Assembly (NCBI GenBank): GCA_036567965.1
Contig: DATCTN010000031.1
Span: 310,001-374,000, forward strand
Direction of reading: 5' to 3'
DNA from: Candidatus Kryptoniota bacterium
Lineage (GTDB): Bacteria > Bacteroidota > Ignavibacteria > Kryptoniales > JAKASW01
Length of the DNA: 64,000 nucleotides
The position numbers and the translations under genes were made by a program. The notes beneath the pieces are model-generated. The model saw only the letters and a program-made list of their open reading frames with translations. It had not been told where the DNA came from and did no database searches. Shown here in pieces: positions 43,329 to 53,347 of the stretch (its first letter is position 1; each line of letters starts with the position of its first letter).

Positions 43329-44129
43329 CTAGAGGTTGTTTTCCGAAAGGAAGTCTACCAGAGCTGAGTTGAACCCGGGGGAATTCTCCATATTCGAGAT
43401 ATGGCCAGCTCCGTGAATCACCATGAGCTTGGAGTTTGGAATTCTTGAACGCATAAATTCCGCATCCGACGGCGGAGTCACTTTGTCCTTTTCGCCGACA
43501 AGTATCAATGTCGGTACGGAAATCTTTCCGAGATTCTCCGTCATATCCATTCTTGATGCTAGCGCGATGAGTGCTCCCACCAATCCATTTTCGTCCGTCG
43601 AGAGTATCGTCGTTCTGATTTTCTTCACTTCACTCTTCTTGTTCTCGATGCTCTCCGGGGCGAAGAGAGCTTTTACCTGTTCCTCGGCAAATTGAGATTT
43701 GTTCCCGCTTAGAATTGTTCTTATCTGGTTGACGCGATTCAGCTTCGCTGCGTTTGTGTCGGGAGTTGCTTTGGTGTCGGAGAGTACGAGCCCGGAAAAT
43801 CTTGACGGCTCACGATCGACCGCGCGAAGAGCAACATATCCACCCATCGAGAGCCCGCACAGAATCGTCTTTTTTATCTGCAAATGGTCCAACAAACGTA
43901 TCAGGTCGTCGACGAAAAACTCGATGAGATATTGCCCGTTCCCGACTTCGCTCCCGCCGTGCCCGCGCACGTCGAATGTCAGGACGAAGTGATCACCCGA
44001 GAGGAGAGCAGCCTGTTCGTCCCACATCGATTTGCTGAAGGGAAATCCGTGGATGAATGTGACCGCTTTGGTTTTATTAGAACCGTACGTCTCGTATGCG
44101 ATACTGGAATCCCGAGTTTTCAAGATCAT
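43329..44129 (-). CDS. Alpha/beta-fold hydrolase
   Basis: A cytosolic hydrolase of 266 residues in the group of 3-oxoadipate enol-lactonase and homoserine-acetyl-type hydrolases. Catalytic motifs are nucleophile Ser in CGLSMGGYVALRA, Asp in LVGEKDKVTPP and His in IHGAGHISNMENS; HGFPFSKSMWDEQ holds the oxyanion hole. The cap region (about 130-190) is helical. The substrate is not identifiable. It has a GAGGACG-type ribosome site and lies downstream of tadA in the same direction, separated by a likely terminator. The 169-base gap to the right-facing aroC operon holds nothing recognised. Confidence 0.92.
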   Translation of the reverse strand: MILKTRDSSIAYETYGSNKTKAVTFIHGFPFSKSMWDEQAALLSGDHFVLTFDVRGHGGSEVGNGQYLIEFFVDDLIRLLDHLQIKKTILCGLSMGGYVALRAVDREPSRFSGLVLSDTKATPDTNAAKLNRVNQIRTILSGNKSQFAEEQVKALFAPESIENKKSEVKKIRTTILSTDENGLVGALIALASRMDMTENLGKISVPTLILVGEKDKVTPPSDAEFMRSRIPNSKLMVIHGAGHISNMENSPGFNSALVDFLSENNL

Positions 44130-44197
44130 TTTTCGTCCTCGTTAGCGGATGAGTTGGTTCATCGAATCATTTGAATTTAGAGAAATATTTTTTGATA

Positions 44198-44220
44198 AGA
44201 AAAAAACCCGATCGAACCGG
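44198..44220 (-). terminator. Likely terminator after tadA
   Basis: On the minus strand CCGGT at 44220-44216 pairs with ATCGG at 44212-44208 (4 Watson-Crick pairs plus one G-U) around TCG and is followed by a run of U (A-tract 44198-44206 on plus). Confidence 0.5.
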
Positions 44221-44247
44221 ACAAGGGACACGATGAAGAAGTTACAG

Positions 44248-44712
44248 CTAATTACTGCCGGGCGATCTCTGCTTTTCGAAAAACGTTCGGAGAAGTGATC
44301 TCGATTCTTCGTCGCTCACACCTTCGATCAATTCGACACGGTGGTTGAGTCGTTGATCCTGGACGATGTTGAAAAGTGTCGAGCATGCTCCCATTTTCGG
44401 ATCGTGCGCGCCGAAGACAAGCCGGTCGATCCTAGAAAGTACGATCGCGCCGGCGCACATCGGGCAGGGTTCGAGCGTGACGTACAGGGTGCAGCCTTTG
44501 AGTCTCCAGCTGCCGAGGTAATTCGCTGCCGCGCCGATGGCAATGATCTCAGCGTGAGCGGTGGGGTCCTGGAGCTGCTCAACCTGGTTGTGCCCTCGCG
44601 CAATCACAACACCGTTGCGGACGATTACTGCGCCGACCGGAACTTCGTTTCTTTCGAGCGCGCGTTCCGCCTCTTCGAGAGCAAGTGACATGAACCGTTG
44701 GTGATCGGTCAT
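44248..44712 (-). CDS. tadA: tRNA-specific adenosine deaminase
   Basis: Converts adenosine 34 to inosine in tRNA-Arg(ACG) anticodons; also related to free nucleobase deaminases. The 154-residue protein has the cytidine/deoxycytidylate deaminase motifs: Zn His53 and catalytic Glu55 in DPTAHAEIIAI, and Zn Cys83 and Cys86 in EPCPMC. NEVPVGAVIV and the C-terminal helix fit TadA. Start ATG 44712 lies just after the sprA stop (TAA 44719-44717), so translation is likely coupled to the long sprA reading frame. An upstream start at 44742 would overlap sprA and adds an unconserved leader. Confidence 0.95.
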   Translation of the reverse strand: MTDHQRFMSLALEEAERALERNEVPVGAVIVRNGVVIARGHNQVEQLQDPTAHAEIIAIGAAANYLGSWRLKGCTLYVTLEPCPMCAGAIVLSRIDRLVFGAHDPKMGACSTLFNIVQDQRLNHRVELIEGVSDEESRSLLRTFFEKQRSPGSN

Positions 44713-44716
44713 CCGT

Positions 44717-47700
44717 TTATCCCGCGATTGAAACGTGGACATCGACGCCCGCTTCGTTTGTCGTCGTGCCGGGTATCGGCGATGCAGGTACCGTCGGAGT
44801 TGTTTTGGTGTTCGTGTAAAACACCGCGGCCGTAACCCTCTGGCTTATGGCGTACTTGAATCTTATCTCGATGGTAGTCTGGTTGGTGCCGTCGATCGGC
44901 GTACCGCCGGAACCGATATTATCAGAATTGTACGACGAGCGGTTCGTCAGCGAGCTTGAGATACTCACGCTTATGTCAATATCGTTTTGGAGATTTAAAC
45001 CGAAAAGGGGAATAGACATTCCTCTCTTGGAATAGTCCGCAGTGATCGTTAGCTGGCTGGTATTTGACTGCGCGATCGTTTGCGCCGACGGGCTGAGGTT
45101 GAATTGCGTGCTGGTGTTGTACAGTATCGAGCTCGTCACTGAGGCGTCTCCGAAAATTTTGTACGCGATATTCAGACCAAGGAGCGGCTGGAAACCGTAT
45201 GAGAGCGTTTGGGCGTCGGTCACTTGAGTGCCCGAAGTACTGTGCCAGTTCTGTGAGTAGGTCGATTGGTATGAGTGATCGATACTGACGCGCGAGGCGA
45301 AATTGCTGAAAAGCGGAAGCTGTTCGAGACCGTCCCAGTGAAAAGCATAATTCACACGCGGCATGTATGATCCGAAGATCTTGTCCAGTATCGGCAGCGT
45401 CTCGAATCCCTGGACGAATGCCTGAGATAATTTCTGATCGCCAGTGCGAGTGTCGGTCGGATCCGCCAGCAAGTTCTTGTAGATCGTGGCAACCTGTCCA
45501 ATACCGCTCTTGAAGGAAGAGAATATAAGGACCGGCGGAATCGTCAAGAAGCTGCGTGTGACCTGGCCGGTGACCATTACGGACTGGGGAGTGAGGTTCC
45601 CGAGCGAGTCGGTGACATAAACTGTGTTTCTCGTATATGTCCATGCCAGGTGCCATGACAGGTCGATCCTTGCGCCTTTCCACAAATCCCGTGAGGTCTT
45701 CAGGTCGACGTTGTTATTATTGGAGAAGTTGTCTGTGATACTTATTCCGTTTTGATGCAATCTTCTCCCCGGTGTCATGTCGAACACGAAGAACGGGAAA
45801 CCTTTTGTCCTGATGAGGTTCAGTTTACCGTACGGGTCGGATATGAGACCAAGCTGGTACAGTTGGGAAGGTCCGAGCTCGGGTGTGCTTTCCTGTATGA
45901 AAGGGAACCTGAAGAAATTGCCCATGCCCGGCCGGAGACTCGGCAGCCCGCCATTCTGCGATGAATTCGCCGATGAGAAGTTTATGGATATGTTATCGAA
46001 ATTCAGGAACGGTTCTTTTATTATGACGTTGAGTATTCCTCCGATGCCTCCGCCCTTCCCTGATGTGGAAGTAGTGGTATCCACGCTTGAAAATTCTTCG
46101 CGTCCATGTCCGCGTCTTGTAGGCTGTTGTGGCTGTTGCGGCTGCTGGGGCGCCGGCTGGGTTGGCTGCTGCTGCGTCGCCGCAGTTTCGCCCCCGAACC
46201 ACGAGTCCGACAACATTTTCAGTCTCACGGACGTCCCCAGTTGAAGCGACGAGTTCACGCCAGCTCCTCTGCCGAGGGCGCCCTGTTGAGGGGAATAAAT
46301 CCACTGGTATTGCGAGCTGTATCCGCTCTGTAGATCGAAATATTTCCCCATGTCGAACGGGAGTTTTGGCTGTGTCGCTATGGAAAAGCTTTCGCTGAAA
46401 TTGTTGTCCTGGCCAAAGTTTATCAGCCCATTATTCAGGAAAATCTGTCTGAACACGTAAGAATTTCTGTACGGATGATTCAAGGTGTCGGCGTCGGCAT
46501 AGAGAAGAGAACTCCCGACGTTGAACCTGTAATCGAATGTCGGGTTCAGTAGCCCGTTGTTCGTCAGCCGCCAGTTGATTCCGCCGGACCTCTGAGCTGT
46601 AAAGTTAGGCGAGATTCTCTCAGCCGACTGAACCCAGTACTGTTCGGTCGTGAGACTCCTGCTCGCGGACATGGAGAAGTTGATAGTGTTGGGGAGATAC
46701 CTGATCTGGAAATCTGATGATGGTGTTCCTTTGTTGAGTGTCTTCGACGGGAACGGCGTGAAATACGCAAGCGGATCGAGTGAGACCGAATATCCGCTGT
46801 TAAAATTCCATGCCCAGCTGTTCCCGCTTTTTCTTTGCGGGTCGCGGTAATTGGATCCGTTCCAGTTGAATCCGAAAGTGAGAGCGTCGAGAATATCTTT
46901 CACGTACCACTTTGAACTTGGGAAGGCGATCTTCATTCCTGGAATCGCCCAGGAATCGTTTACTGTGAGGGCCTGTGAGCTGACGAGGAGACTGTCGGCT
47001 GCTGCCGCTGCTGCGCTTCTGGAGTATCCTTTCTGCGTCACGAGATAATCGGCGCGCTGCGCGACTGCAGCGCTGACAAGTATATCGCTGTTCGGCAGGT
47101 ACAGCGGATTCGAGAAGTTCTCGTTGTGCGTGTACGTGAAAGGTATCGACGTGCCGACCCATTCGCGCGGAAGCAGTCTTTCAAGACTGAACGAGCCGCT
47201 GATCCCCCAGTTGCTTGTGGTGTTCCTGGAACCGAACTGGTTCGTGAGCGAATGGAAATACGGGTCGGTCTTCGAGTAATTGAAACTCAAACTACCGACG
47301 TCGGCGAAAAGAATATTCGAATCGAACCGGTACGCTCCGCCGGGTGTGTTGTCCACGTTTGTAAGGCGCAGCTCGTCGATCCAGACTGCGCCGTAGAGCG
47401 GAGATGTCGTGCCGGAATTCCTCGGATTTTCAATTCCAATTTGAAAATAAGAGATGCTCTGCAGCGATGGATTTCCCTGGAGCCAGTATGTCGACCCGAC
47501 TATGCCGTTTTCAGCAGGCGAATGTGCAAGAACCGCGGTGACTGTGTCCCGGGTCTGTTTCTTTGCGGTGAGTTTGGCGAAATCGATGCTGATATCCTGC
47601 CAGCCCTTCCTGACCGGCTGCCTGTACTCGTAGAAATTCAGCGAGTCCCCTCCGAACCTTACATATACATCCGCGTCGTAATTTGTAGAATCGATATAAT

Positions 47701-50700
47701 TAAATTTCGGGTCTCCGTGTACGAAGAACTTCATCGTGTGGTAGTTGAACATGTCGAGCGCCTGCGGAAAAGTCTTGTAAACGTACCGGTTGTCGCCATC
47801 CTTCAGACCGTTCAAGACAAGCGAGAGCGATTGCTCATTAAGAAGCACGTTCTGTGTCGGATTGGAATGGTCCACCGGTTGAAGTCCCGGAGCGGGAGGG
47901 GTGTATCCCGGATTGTCGAACACATTGACGACTGACGCCTGCATGGTCGTATCATTCTGGTCCGGAGTCCTCCAGTAATTTCCGATAAAGTTCATCTCTG
48001 CAATCCTGATCTTCATCGGTCCTGTCATTCCCGAAAACCAAACGCGGATGAATTGGACAAGATCCAAACTCGGGCTCCCGACGATTTTCTGATAGTCTTG
48101 CAACGGAATGATATACTGGTACCATCCTTTTGATCCGCCTCCCGCAATAAACTGGTTCTTCGTCGTGTCAAGCCTGACCGCATACCTGTAGTAGTTGTTT
48201 GCGACATCGAGCTGGCCATTATGGTTCAAGTCTTCCGTGTCTGGGAATTTTCCTGCCTCGTTGACGCTGTTTCCTTCTGTTCCGTTTACATGGGTGAAGT
48301 CAGAGTTTTCTGGAGGACTTTTAAGATAAAAGTAATAGTCATCACCTTCGGGATCATTCGTAATAGTCCCGTCGGGAAGCGTGATCGGACGGTCAGTGAT
48401 CCACGGATAGTTCTGTTCCTCCTGGTTGTCTTTTTGAAGATCGATTCCCAAATCAAACCCGCTCTGAAGTGTTTGATTGCCCGTGGCGTCTTCAGTGTGA
48501 AGCACATGGTCTCCAATTATGTCTTCACTGACCTGTCCCAGATCGATGTACATAGTTCCGTTTCCCGGGGCGCTGTTAATCTGCATCCATATCTCAATGT
48601 AGTTGATATTCTGAGTCGTAAGATTTGTCGCGTTACCTGAGAGCAGCGTCATCATGCCGCCCCAATCGAGAGTCCGGTCTTTCCTCATTGTCGCATCCAG
48701 ATTGACAGCCCGGTTGTACTGGCCTCTGACAGTGTCGTCAATAGAAACGTTCATTACAGTCTGGAATTGCTGATCGGCGGGAAGATTCTTCTGGGGCCAA
48801 ATGTCCTTAGCGTAAACGTCGGCAGGTGTTACGTTGTACCAGTATGTCCATGTTCTGTAGTCATTCTTGACCGAGTCGGGTATTCCGGGAAAAAGGGAAT
48901 CGAGCGGGGAAGCTGTAGGCGGACTTGCAAGGGTCCAGCTGGAATACGATATCGGCAGAGATATTATCCTCTTCGCTCCTTCGAAATCGTCTATGTATGC
49001 AATTCCCTGACCATTGTCGGAGGCAATCACGCTGGTGCGAGTGTTAGGATTGGGGAGCATATAGGCGGCCTCTCCGTGGAGCGTGAGTCTTGACGGAGCA
49101 GCGGTCTGTATAAGCGGAAGTGCGTCGAGCGCTTTCGTAACGAACGGCATGTCTATCGTAGTTCCAGCGTCGGCGCCCATGATTGTATTGCTCATCGGCT
49201 CCTCGCCGAGTCTCACTTTGTCGTTCGGCGATTGCTGTGAGAAATTCATCAATGTCAGGCCGAGGTTGGTCTGGTCGTTTATCTTCAGATCGCCCCGCAA
49301 ACCGACGAGCGATTTCGACGCGATCTGGAAAATGTCGTTTGTTTCATATTGGATCTGCACGTTGGCACCGGGTTGGAGTGCGCCTTGGTTCTTTATATTT
49401 ACATCTCCGGTTATATAATCTACCGTGTAATCCTGGTCGGGGGTGAGAGCGTTGCCGTTCAAAAGGACTTTAACACTGCCCTGCACAAGATTGAATCCGA
49501 GAGTGTAATGCGAGGAAACCGAACTGGTGTACTGTCCGGTAATTGTAAACTTATCGTGGACACCGTCGTTCTGGGCCACCTCAAGGGTCGTATCGTAGAT
49601 CGAAGTATAAGCCAGCGTGTCGCCACCTGGTATTGCAAGGTCACCACTTTGTCTGAACGCCTCATCGAAAGGCCGAAGGAAAGGGAAGATTATTTCACCG
49701 GACGTAAGATCGATATCAATGCCTGAATTTATGTCGAAGTTGCCATCCGGTCCGCCTGTACCACCTTGACCGGTCTTGTCTACTCCGAATATCTGCAGCA
49801 GGTTCAGAGTATTGCCAGTGACGGTAGTCTGGCCGGTCTGACCTGCAGCCATGTAGTTGATCTGGACTTTTTCAAGCGACGTCGGTGACAGATTGAGGCC
49901 GCCGGTAGGATAAATATTCCTGAGCTGCATCTCCCACGCTTCCTTGAAAGTTGACTGTGGGTATCCTGGCTTCACCAGTTTCAGTACCAGTCGCTGCGGT
50001 TTCGTGGAGCTTGAATCGAGGTAAGTAAATGTTCCAAAAACATCGCCGTTCTGCCTCTTGTATGCAACAGCTACTGCCTGACCTGGTTGCACCGACGTGA
50101 GTAGAGTGAGAACACCGGTTTGAGGGTCGATCAAAAACTGGTTGGAAAGAAGCTTTATGAATTTTCCGGCCTCAATGGATCCGTTGACCTGCGTGATCGT
50201 CAGCGCTCTGCGGAGAGAATCGTAAAGGCTGTAGTTGGTTATGGGAGGAAGATCCATAACCGCCACTCCATCTCTCAAATCGGTATTGCCGGGCTGCTGG
50301 GTCGGAATCTGAATCCACACTTCATATTCCGTGACGTAGAGGTTTTGGTCGAAAGGCTGTCCGGGTAGTGTGTAGTGGTTTTCATATCCGGTATTGGGCG
50401 CCGTGCCGTGAATGTAAATTGTGTCGAGGAAGAAATGGTTCTGAGCAAAATCATACGCGTGAAGAGTGAACGTCTGTGCTTGCGACCCGCCACTAACAGT
50501 TAAAGTCTTTCCCTGCGCTTTCTGCTGGCTCGCGAGCGCCGTCAGTGTCATTGGCCCGAATTGCATTTGAGACTTAATGCCGAATAGTGCCTGGCTGCTC
50601 CCGATGAATGAAGAGTTTGTGCTCATCGAAACGTTCCCGGCCTCTACGCTTTTTACAATTTCGTCGTCGTAACCTGTGTACTTTATGTGCAGCTGGTTCT

Positions 50701-51754
50701 CATAATCGAATTGATTTTGTGTGTCCCAGTTCGCACCGATCGCGAGCTTGTCGCCAACCGTGCCGTCGACGTTGATCTGCACGTCCTGCTTGAAGTCGGG
50801 CTGGTTCGTCACATTGCCGAGCGCAGACAACGTCTGTGTGTTTGTCTTTTGATTCCGCCAAGCCCCGTGTATGTCTACAGCGCCTGAAATCTTGAGGTTG
50901 ATCCTGGGGGGACCAAAAATGCTCAGGACCGGGTTGGGCGGAATGGGAATATCTATATTTGTCATACCGGCCATGAGAGAACCGAGCTGGTCGGAGGTCT
51001 TAGCAGTATAAGCATGCGCGAGATCTTCCCAATTCCTTTTGATGAATTGATTCTCTTCGAGTTTGACGTACTCATCGAGTGGCACGTCGATCGGCATCCT
51101 GATGTCTTTGCCTAGGAGGGTCTGTCGTACTTCCGCGTATTCGCCGCTGCTGTCAAAAGTGGCGGTATGCTGAATGATGTTGGAATAGAGAAAAAGCGGA
51201 TAATGGTAACCCTCAAAGGTATTCGCCTGGGGATGATCGCGTCTTATCGTTGAGAGCCATACCGAAAGCTTTAGTGAATCTAGGGAAGTCGTGTCGGTTC
51301 TCGCCGCCAGCGTGTCGGTTCTGAAATGCGCCGATAGCGAGTCGAGGTTAGAGCGACCGACCGGCAGGCGAGAAGTAGTATCGGGTGAGGCCTGCTGGAT
51401 CGCTTGCCGACCGGCTGGTTTCGAAACCGATGTGTCAGGATGCGTGCTCTGTCTCGTGGTGTTACGAGGAGCAGCGATACTTGTGTCCCTGGCCGGAAAA
51501 TCGAGCCCCGCTTCTGGATGGTATGCAACGGGGAGCGCGTAAGCGTCGCGATATTCATTGCTCACGAATCCGGTTCCGTCAGGAACGTCGTACGCTTTCT
51601 TCTCGAAATCCGAGCCCGACTTATTCTCGGCTAATCTCGGGGGACTCTTTGAGATTGATGAATCGAGAAATGACCCCGCCCCCGAGCCGATGCCCAGAAC
51701 CAGTAGCGTTGGAAACGCAATACGGCTTATGTGGTTCCTGAAACCTTCCACCAT
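44717..51754 (-). CDS. sprA: SprA, T9SS outer-membrane translocon
   Basis: The giant translocation pore of the type IX secretion system. The 2345-residue protein has a signal peptide-like N-terminus (about 1-30), a long region with repeated beta-strand motifs and a central set of domains, and ends with a terminal outer-membrane strand (VDVHVSIAG). Recognisable SprA segments include ANTFEGYHYPLFLYSNI, EVRQTLLGKDIRMPIDVPLDEYVK, and later FTYTHNENFSNPLY and GFNWNGSNYRDP. A Pro/Gln-rich low-complexity segment lies at about 1860-1885. The length is in the range of other SprA proteins (about 2300-2500). It would export cargo such as the nine-heme cytochrome at 4.6 kb. tadA follows immediately. Start ATG 51754 has no Shine-Dalgarno sequence nearby. 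Confidence 0.95.
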   Translation of the reverse strand: MVEGFRNHISRIAFPTLLVLGIGSGAGSFLDSSISKSPPRLAENKSGSDFEKKAYDVPDGTGFVSNEYRDAYALPVAYHPEAGLDFPARDTSIAAPRNTTRQSTHPDTSVSKPAGRQAIQQASPDTTSRLPVGRSNLDSLSAHFRTDTLAARTDTTSLDSLKLSVWLSTIRRDHPQANTFEGYHYPLFLYSNIIQHTATFDSSGEYAEVRQTLLGKDIRMPIDVPLDEYVKLEENQFIKRNWEDLAHAYTAKTSDQLGSLMAGMTNIDIPIPPNPVLSIFGPPRINLKISGAVDIHGAWRNQKTNTQTLSALGNVTNQPDFKQDVQINVDGTVGDKLAIGANWDTQNQFDYENQLHIKYTGYDDEIVKSVEAGNVSMSTNSSFIGSSQALFGIKSQMQFGPMTLTALASQQKAQGKTLTVSGGSQAQTFTLHAYDFAQNHFFLDTIYIHGTAPNTGYENHYTLPGQPFDQNLYVTEYEVWIQIPTQQPGNTDLRDGVAVMDLPPITNYSLYDSLRRALTITQVNGSIEAGKFIKLLSNQFLIDPQTGVLTLLTSVQPGQAVAVAYKRQNGDVFGTFTYLDSSSTKPQRLVLKLVKPGYPQSTFKEAWEMQLRNIYPTGGLNLSPTSLEKVQINYMAAGQTGQTTVTGNTLNLLQIFGVDKTGQGGTGGPDGNFDINSGIDIDLTSGEIIFPFLRPFDEAFRQSGDLAIPGGDTLAYTSIYDTTLEVAQNDGVHDKFTITGQYTSSVSSHYTLGFNLVQGSVKVLLNGNALTPDQDYTVDYITGDVNIKNQGALQPGANVQIQYETNDIFQIASKSLVGLRGDLKINDQTNLGLTLMNFSQQSPNDKVRLGEEPMSNTIMGADAGTTIDMPFVTKALDALPLIQTAAPSRLTLHGEAAYMLPNPNTRTSVIASDNGQGIAYIDDFEGAKRIISLPISYSSWTLASPPTASPLDSLFPGIPDSVKNDYRTWTYWYNVTPADVYAKDIWPQKNLPADQQFQTVMNVSIDDTVRGQYNRAVNLDATMRKDRTLDWGGMMTLLSGNATNLTTQNINYIEIWMQINSAPGNGTMYIDLGQVSEDIIGDHVLHTEDATGNQTLQSGFDLGIDLQKDNQEEQNYPWITDRPITLPDGTITNDPEGDDYYFYLKSPPENSDFTHVNGTEGNSVNEAGKFPDTEDLNHNGQLDVANNYYRYAVRLDTTKNQFIAGGGSKGWYQYIIPLQDYQKIVGSPSLDLVQFIRVWFSGMTGPMKIRIAEMNFIGNYWRTPDQNDTTMQASVVNVFDNPGYTPPAPGLQPVDHSNPTQNVLLNEQSLSLVLNGLKDGDNRYVYKTFPQALDMFNYHTMKFFVHGDPKFNYIDSTNYDADVYVRFGGDSLNFYEYRQPVRKGWQDISIDFAKLTAKKQTRDTVTAVLAHSPAENGIVGSTYWLQGNPSLQSISYFQIGIENPRNSGTTSPLYGAVWIDELRLTNVDNTPGGAYRFDSNILFADVGSLSFNYSKTDPYFHSLTNQFGSRNTTSNWGISGSFSLERLLPREWVGTSIPFTYTHNENFSNPLYLPNSDILVSAAVAQRADYLVTQKGYSRSAAAAAADSLLVSSQALTVNDSWAIPGMKIAFPSSKWYVKDILDALTFGFNWNGSNYRDPQRKSGNSWAWNFNSGYSVSLDPLAYFTPFPSKTLNKGTPSSDFQIRYLPNTINFSMSASRSLTTEQYWVQSAERISPNFTAQRSGGINWRLTNNGLLNPTFDYRFNVGSSLLYADADTLNHPYRNSYVFRQIFLNNGLINFGQDNNFSESFSIATQPKLPFDMGKYFDLQSGYSSQYQWIYSPQQGALGRGAGVNSSLQLGTSVRLKMLSDSWFGGETAATQQQPTQPAPQQPQQPQQPTRRGHGREEFSSVDTTTSTSGKGGGIGGILNVIIKEPFLNFDNISINFSSANSSQNGGLPSLRPGMGNFFRFPFIQESTPELGPSQLYQLGLISDPYGKLNLIRTKGFPFFVFDMTPGRRLHQNGISITDNFSNNNNVDLKTSRDLWKGARIDLSWHLAWTYTRNTVYVTDSLGNLTPQSVMVTGQVTRSFLTIPPVLIFSSFKSGIGQVATIYKNLLADPTDTRTGDQKLSQAFVQGFETLPILDKIFGSYMPRVNYAFHWDGLEQLPLFSNFASRVSIDHSYQSTYSQNWHSTSGTQVTDAQTLSYGFQPLLGLNIAYKIFGDASVTSSILYNTSTQFNLSPSAQTIAQSNTSQLTITADYSKRGMSIPLFGLNLQNDIDISVSISSSLTNRSSYNSDNIGSGGTPIDGTNQTTIEIRFKYAISQRVTAAVFYTNTKTTPTVPASPIPGTTTNEAGVDVHVSIAG

Positions 51755-52046
51755 GCAGAGTGCTAAGTTGATACCTCAGTGAGTTCTAGTTTCTAATTCC
51801 TTAGCAATCTGTATGTGTCCAGCTCCGTCGGTTTTGATAGAAAGTTTGTGTGAAAAAAATATCAAAGCCTGCAGTAAATATCAAGCAAACCTCTTGTGCC
51901 TCCGACGTGCGATCAGCGCGATTTGATTCCTGAGGAAATAATGACGTTATGTGATGTGACAATGCACATTATCTGGCCGCTGTGCCGATAATCCTCTAAA
52001 TCCGTTTTAAACGGCGGTACTTTCCATCCGACTTCCGGTCTGGGCC
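51755..52046. other. Spacer upstream of sprA
   Basis: No gene or confident promoter. It holds the 5' region of sprA (minus) next to the end of the minus-strand VOC gene. A-rich runs occur around 51855-51890. Confidence 0.3.
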
Positions 52047-52457
52047 TCAATCCTTCAGGCCGTTGGCCTTGCGAAACTCCATGTCGTTCGGCTCCCATAA
52101 CTCGATCTTATTGCCTTCCGGGTCAATTATCCAGGCAAACTTTCCGTAGTCGTAAGTCTCAATACCTTCGGCGATCTCCACGCCTTCGGACCTGAGCTGC
52201 TCGATAAGCGTCTCGATTTCTTCTACCCGATAGTTCAGCATGAATTCCTTTTTACCCGGAAGGAAGTACTCATTGTCCTTATCGAAAAAGGCGAGCACGC
52301 TATGGCCAATCCTGCCCGGATCTTCTTTCTCCCGCCACTCAAAAACAGTTCCAATTCCCACGGGTGATATTCCGAGATGCTTGTTGTACCATTCGAGAAC
52401 CGTAGCGGGATTCTCGCACTTGAAAAACACTCCTCCGATTCCTGTGACCCGTTTCAT
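52047..52457 (-). CDS. VOC-fold (glyoxalase/bleomycin-resistance-like) protein
   Basis: A 136-residue vicinal oxygen chelate protein. It shows ITGIGGVFFKCENPATVLEWYNKHLGI at the start, the paired metal-binding beta-alpha-beta-beta-beta units, and AWIIDPEGNKIELWEP, where the final Glu is the typical metal ligand. Such proteins include glyoxalase I-like and catechol dioxygenase-like enzymes; substrate unknown. A role against methylglyoxal, made by MgsA in this window, is possible but not shown. It has a strong GGGAGG ribosome site. Confidence 0.9.
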   Translation of the reverse strand: MKRVTGIGGVFFKCENPATVLEWYNKHLGISPVGIGTVFEWREKEDPGRIGHSVLAFFDKDNEYFLPGKKEFMLNYRVEEIETLIEQLRSEGVEIAEGIETYDYGKFAWIIDPEGNKIELWEPNDMEFRKANGLKD

Positions 52458-52492
52458 GTAGTCGCTTCCTCCCGATTCATGAGTAAACTCCT

Positions 52493-53263
52493 CTACTTCG
52501 TGGCAATAAAGAAAGTCCTTTTGAACGGGTAGAGGAGTTTCCCGTTATCCTGGATCCGATAAGCTTTAACGCATTCATTGAGAATTTGGTTTTGAAATTC
52601 GATTTTCATCTTTTCGTCAGGAATTCTTTCGAGAAATGGTCTCATCCCGGTGCCTTTATACCATTCCACGAGTCCTTTATGGAAATCGAGCAAGTGGTAA
52701 TAAGTCGTTTCCCAGAGATCGAACTTCGAAGAGATCGGTGCGAGGATATTGTAATAATAGTCTGCATCATGGTACGCGGCGAGTTTCTCCGCGCCCGCCA
52801 CGAACCGGTTCCACTCCGGTCGTGCCGAAACTTCGAGAAGAGCCAGCCGCAAAGGCGAACCAGCGTCGGAAGGAACCTGTACTGCAAATACGCCGCCACT
52901 CGAAACGGCATCCATCAGTCGTGGAAGAAGCTCATCGTGATCAGGTATCCACTGGATCGCCGCATTGGAAAATACAATATCGTGTTTCGTCGGAAAACTG
53001 TAGCTCGAAACGTCAGCCGTGATCCATTCCGATTCGGGAAAATCTTTCGAGGCACGTGCGATCATCTCGGCTGAACTGTCGAGTCCGATGATCTTCGCGG
53101 CGGGCCAGCGGCTGCGGAGGACCTGTGTGCTGTTCCCCGGGCCGCAGCCTATATCTATGATCGAGCGAGGATTCTCGATTTCAATCCTTGCGGCTAAGTC
53201 AACTGAGGGGCGCGTCCGTTCACCCGCAAACTTCAGATACTCGTGAGGATTCCATTTCAACAT
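52493..53263 (-). CDS. tam: Trans-aconitate 2-methyltransferase family SAM-dependent methyltransferase
   Basis: Transfers a methyl group from S-adenosylmethionine to a carboxylate, in E. coli to trans-aconitate, a toxic by-product of aconitase. The 256-residue protein matches Tam through its length: WNPHEYLKFAGERTRPSVDLAARI start, IDIGCGPGNSTQVLRSRWPAAKIIGLDSS (SAM-binding motif I and following acid), NAAIQWIPDHDELLPRLMD, and GGVFAVQVPSD. The C-terminal cap contains WETTYYHLL. It stands in a line of minus-strand small-molecule enzyme genes; substrate assignment rests on resemblance to E. coli Tam. Confidence 0.9.
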   Translation of the reverse strand: MLKWNPHEYLKFAGERTRPSVDLAARIEIENPRSIIDIGCGPGNSTQVLRSRWPAAKIIGLDSSAEMIARASKDFPESEWITADVSSYSFPTKHDIVFSNAAIQWIPDHDELLPRLMDAVSSGGVFAVQVPSDAGSPLRLALLEVSARPEWNRFVAGAEKLAAYHDADYYYNILAPISSKFDLWETTYYHLLDFHKGLVEWYKGTGMRPFLERIPDEKMKIEFQNQILNECVKAYRIQDNGKLLYPFKRTFFIATK

Positions 53264-53347
53264 TTTAAGATCCCAGTCCTACGAATTCTCAATCTCGCGC
53301 GCAAGGATGTCATAGAATTGTTTTGAGGCTTCCTTTTCTCTCCAGGG

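Noticed and set aside
44717-51754. Split or frameshifted sprA
   Set aside because: One uninterrupted frame of 2345 codons of normal family length with both ends intact.
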